Shown: piece by piece, positions 6,239-7,070 of the stretch | Position numbering within the stretch: the stretch's first letter is position 1 | Layout: the number at the start of each line of letters is the position of its first letter | Source of the DNA: JAFGLP01 sp050014895 | GTDB lineage: Bacteria > Chloroflexota > Dehalococcoidia > GIF9 > UBA5629 | Reading direction: 5' to 3' | Length of the DNA: 7,070 bases | Assembly: GCA_050014895.1 (NCBI GenBank) | Contig: JBEKCL010000174.1 | Coordinates: 1 to 7,070, forward strand | Program-made: the position numbers and the translations under genes | Notes under the pieces: model-generated | Told to the model about the DNA's origin: nothing | What the model saw: the letters and a program-made list of their open reading frames with translations, nothing else | Database searches by the model: none

Positions 6239-6465
6239 TACAACCTCCCTCAATAATTGTGCATACCGACGTTCATACACATTCGACTGGTGTTAAAGAC
6301 GATTATACGATATCAAGTCAAGCCGTTAGACTCAAATCTATCGCCTGCCATGCCTGCTATCCCGCGCAATAAATAAGTCATCCTCACTCTCAGCATAAAA
6401 TGCGGACACCCCGGTAATCCCGGTTAATTTTAACTTCCGCCCTGAGACTATTACGCCACAGGTTT
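6239..6465. other. Intergenic region between the MFS gene and the membrane-protein gene
   Basis: This 227-bp gap shows no convincing coding frame. Besides the -10 candidate it holds an imperfect palindrome, GTTAA-TT-TTAAC (6423-6434), a short dyad GCAT-AAA-ATGC (6393-6403), and two CCGG blocks separated by TAATC near 6413-6425 that could pair weakly just after the end of the membrane-protein gene. None is strong enough to call a terminator or operator. Confidence 0.4.
6302..6307 (-). promoter_or_regulatory. -10 promoter element candidate for the MFS gene
   Basis: On the minus strand a perfect TATAAT lies at 6307-6302, with a predicted start near 6295 and a leader of about 57 bases before the MFS ATG. 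The expected -35 position (6330-6325) reads TCTAAC, a poor match. A good TTGACT lies only eight bases upstream of TATAAT, too close to serve it. Either the promoter depends on an activator or the -10 match is fortuitous. Confidence 0.35.
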
Positions 6466-6843
6466 TCAGCCTATCAGCAGAGCAATAGCAATGCCAAAGC
6501 CGACACACCAAACATTGATAAAGGCGTTTAATATCAGGTCACTCTTAGAGATCTTATATACGCCGTTCTGGATATTGAAGCTAAAGTCTAACACCCCCAA
6601 AAATACTAGTGCGCCGGCCGCTACCAGCGACAGATGGCCGCCCCACGGATTATTTAACAACAGCAGTATGCCGGCTGCCAGCAGAAGCAGGGACAGCAAT
6701 CCGTCCGGCAGAGGAAAGGAGTGCTCGTACTCCATATAACCCTTCGGAGGATTTTTCGGGGCAAGGCCTATGGTAAAAAAGCCTATCCAGAACAGTATTA
6801 ACCCGACGGCTGTCAGCAGCTCAAGTATGGCAATTGCAGTCAT
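6466..6843 (-). CDS. Small four-helix membrane protein of unknown function
   Basis: The 125-residue product has four hydrophobic segments at about 4-27, 47-64, 70-86 and 106-124. The loop after helix 1 carries YMEYEHSFPLPDG (36-48) and the loop after helix 3 carries DFSFNIQNGVYK (86-97). The latter has a polar, aromatic character that may mark the functional or recognition face. I do not recognise a named family with certainty; the size recalls small DoxX-like or DUF membrane proteins. ATG at 6843 is preferred to the longer start at 6915 because GGGAGGT lies just upstream. It begins one base after the stop codon of the SDR gene, so the two are probably translationally coupled and act in one pathway or complex at the membrane. 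Confidence 0.75.
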   Translation of the reverse strand: MTAIAILELLTAVGLILFWIGFFTIGLAPKNPPKGYMEYEHSFPLPDGLLSLLLLAAGILLLLNNPWGGHLSLVAAGALVFLGVLDFSFNIQNGVYKISKSDLILNAFINVWCVGFGIAIALLIG

Positions 6844-6844
6844 T

Positions 6845-7069
6845 TCAACCTCCCTTAATATTGGATTTATTCTTTTCTCCGAGCCGTTCCAGTTGCGGCC
6901 AGAGTTTTGTGACAAGCCAAGGCCAGCACATAATTATTTTAGAAATATTACCGGTTGAAGCGGGCGCATATATTTCAGGGCTGCTTTTTTCTATTGCCCT
7001 GATCACGGCCTGGACTATTTTTTCGGGACTTTGCGCATCTCCCAGGAACGTAAGCGGAGAACCGCCGTG
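6845..7069 (-). CDS. C-terminal part of a short-chain dehydrogenase/reductase (5' truncated by window)
   Basis: On the minus strand a frame is open from the window edge to a TGA at 6847-6845 and gives 74 residues. The fragment has the pattern of a classical SDR C-terminus: SPEKIVQAVIRAIE (14-27), then SPEIYAPASTG (30-40), then a hydrophobic segment KIIMCWPWLVTKLW (44-57) and a short charged tail. In classical SDRs the Pro-Glu-x-Val/Ala helix and the following strand-Pro pattern sit at about this distance from the end. The nucleotide-binding glycine motif and the Tyr-x-x-x-Lys active site lie outside the window, so substrate and cofactor cannot be judged. The stop codon falls within the ribosome-site region of the next gene, showing tight linkage. 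A plus-strand frame over the same bases is treated as a shadow. Confidence 0.68.
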   Translation of the reverse strand, partial: HGGSPLTFLGDAQSPEKIVQAVIRAIEKSSPEIYAPASTGNISKIIMCWPWLVTKLWPQLERLGEKNKSNIKGG

Positions 7070-7070
7070 A

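Noticed and set aside
6413..6434. Terminator after the small membrane-protein gene
   Set aside because: Two CCGG blocks and an A/T-rich stretch are present, but the stem is only four pairs and the A/T run lies on the wrong side for a minus-strand terminator.
6834..7070. Plus-strand open frame at the right end
   Set aside because: The minus-strand frame over the same bases has a clear SDR C-terminal pattern and tight spacing to the next gene; the plus frame lacks a ribosome site and family features.

Overview
The window looks like a piece of chromosome from an anaerobic bacterium of intermediate GC content. The best clue is a corrinoid protein next to a URO-D-like (uroporphyrinogen decarboxylase fold) methyltransferase. 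Such pairs are abundant in anaerobes with B12-dependent C1 or demethylation metabolism, for example Dehalococcoidia and other Chloroflexota, Desulfobacterota and acetogenic Firmicutes. I lean weakly to a Chloroflexota-type genome. There is no rRNA, tRNA, marker gene, mobile element or CRISPR array to fix the taxonomy.

Layout from left to right: (1) the 3' end of an unidentified plus-strand gene (1-153), which converges on the next operon with 3 bp between stop codons. (2) A minus-strand operon read from right to left: corrinoid protein (2712-2080), URO-D-like methyltransferase (2054-729), DinB-fold protein (675-157). (3) A divergent intergenic region (2713-3007) with overlapping back-to-back promoter candidates, interleaved inverted repeats and a GC-rich foldable leader. 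(4) A plus-strand pair: EamA/DMT transporter (3008-3892) and a membrane-anchored alpha/beta hydrolase with an aspartate nucleophile (3920-4966). (5) A convergent minus-strand MFS transporter of FLVCR-like character (6238-5021). (6) A minus-strand pair at the right end: the C-terminus of a short-chain dehydrogenase (7069-6845) followed 1 base later by a four-helix membrane protein (6843-6466).

How the genes may work together: the corrinoid protein and methyltransferase form a methyl-transfer module. This is the two-domain arrangement of the chloromethane enzyme CmuA, but split into two genes. One protein would move a methyl group on or off cobalt and the other carries the cobalamin. No reductive activase (RamA type) and no second methyltransferase lie in the window, so the donor and acceptor are unknown. 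The zinc site known from MtaA/MtbA appears altered, which suggests different substrate chemistry. The two transporters, the epoxide-hydrolase/dehalogenase-like enzyme and the SDR suggest a region for uptake, export and breakdown of small organic compounds. That link is inferred from proximity only.

Several starts were moved inward from the longest reading frame because a strong Shine-Dalgarno sequence sits before an internal ATG: DinB at 675, methyltransferase at 2054, corrinoid protein at 2712, MFS at 6238 and the membrane protein at 6843.
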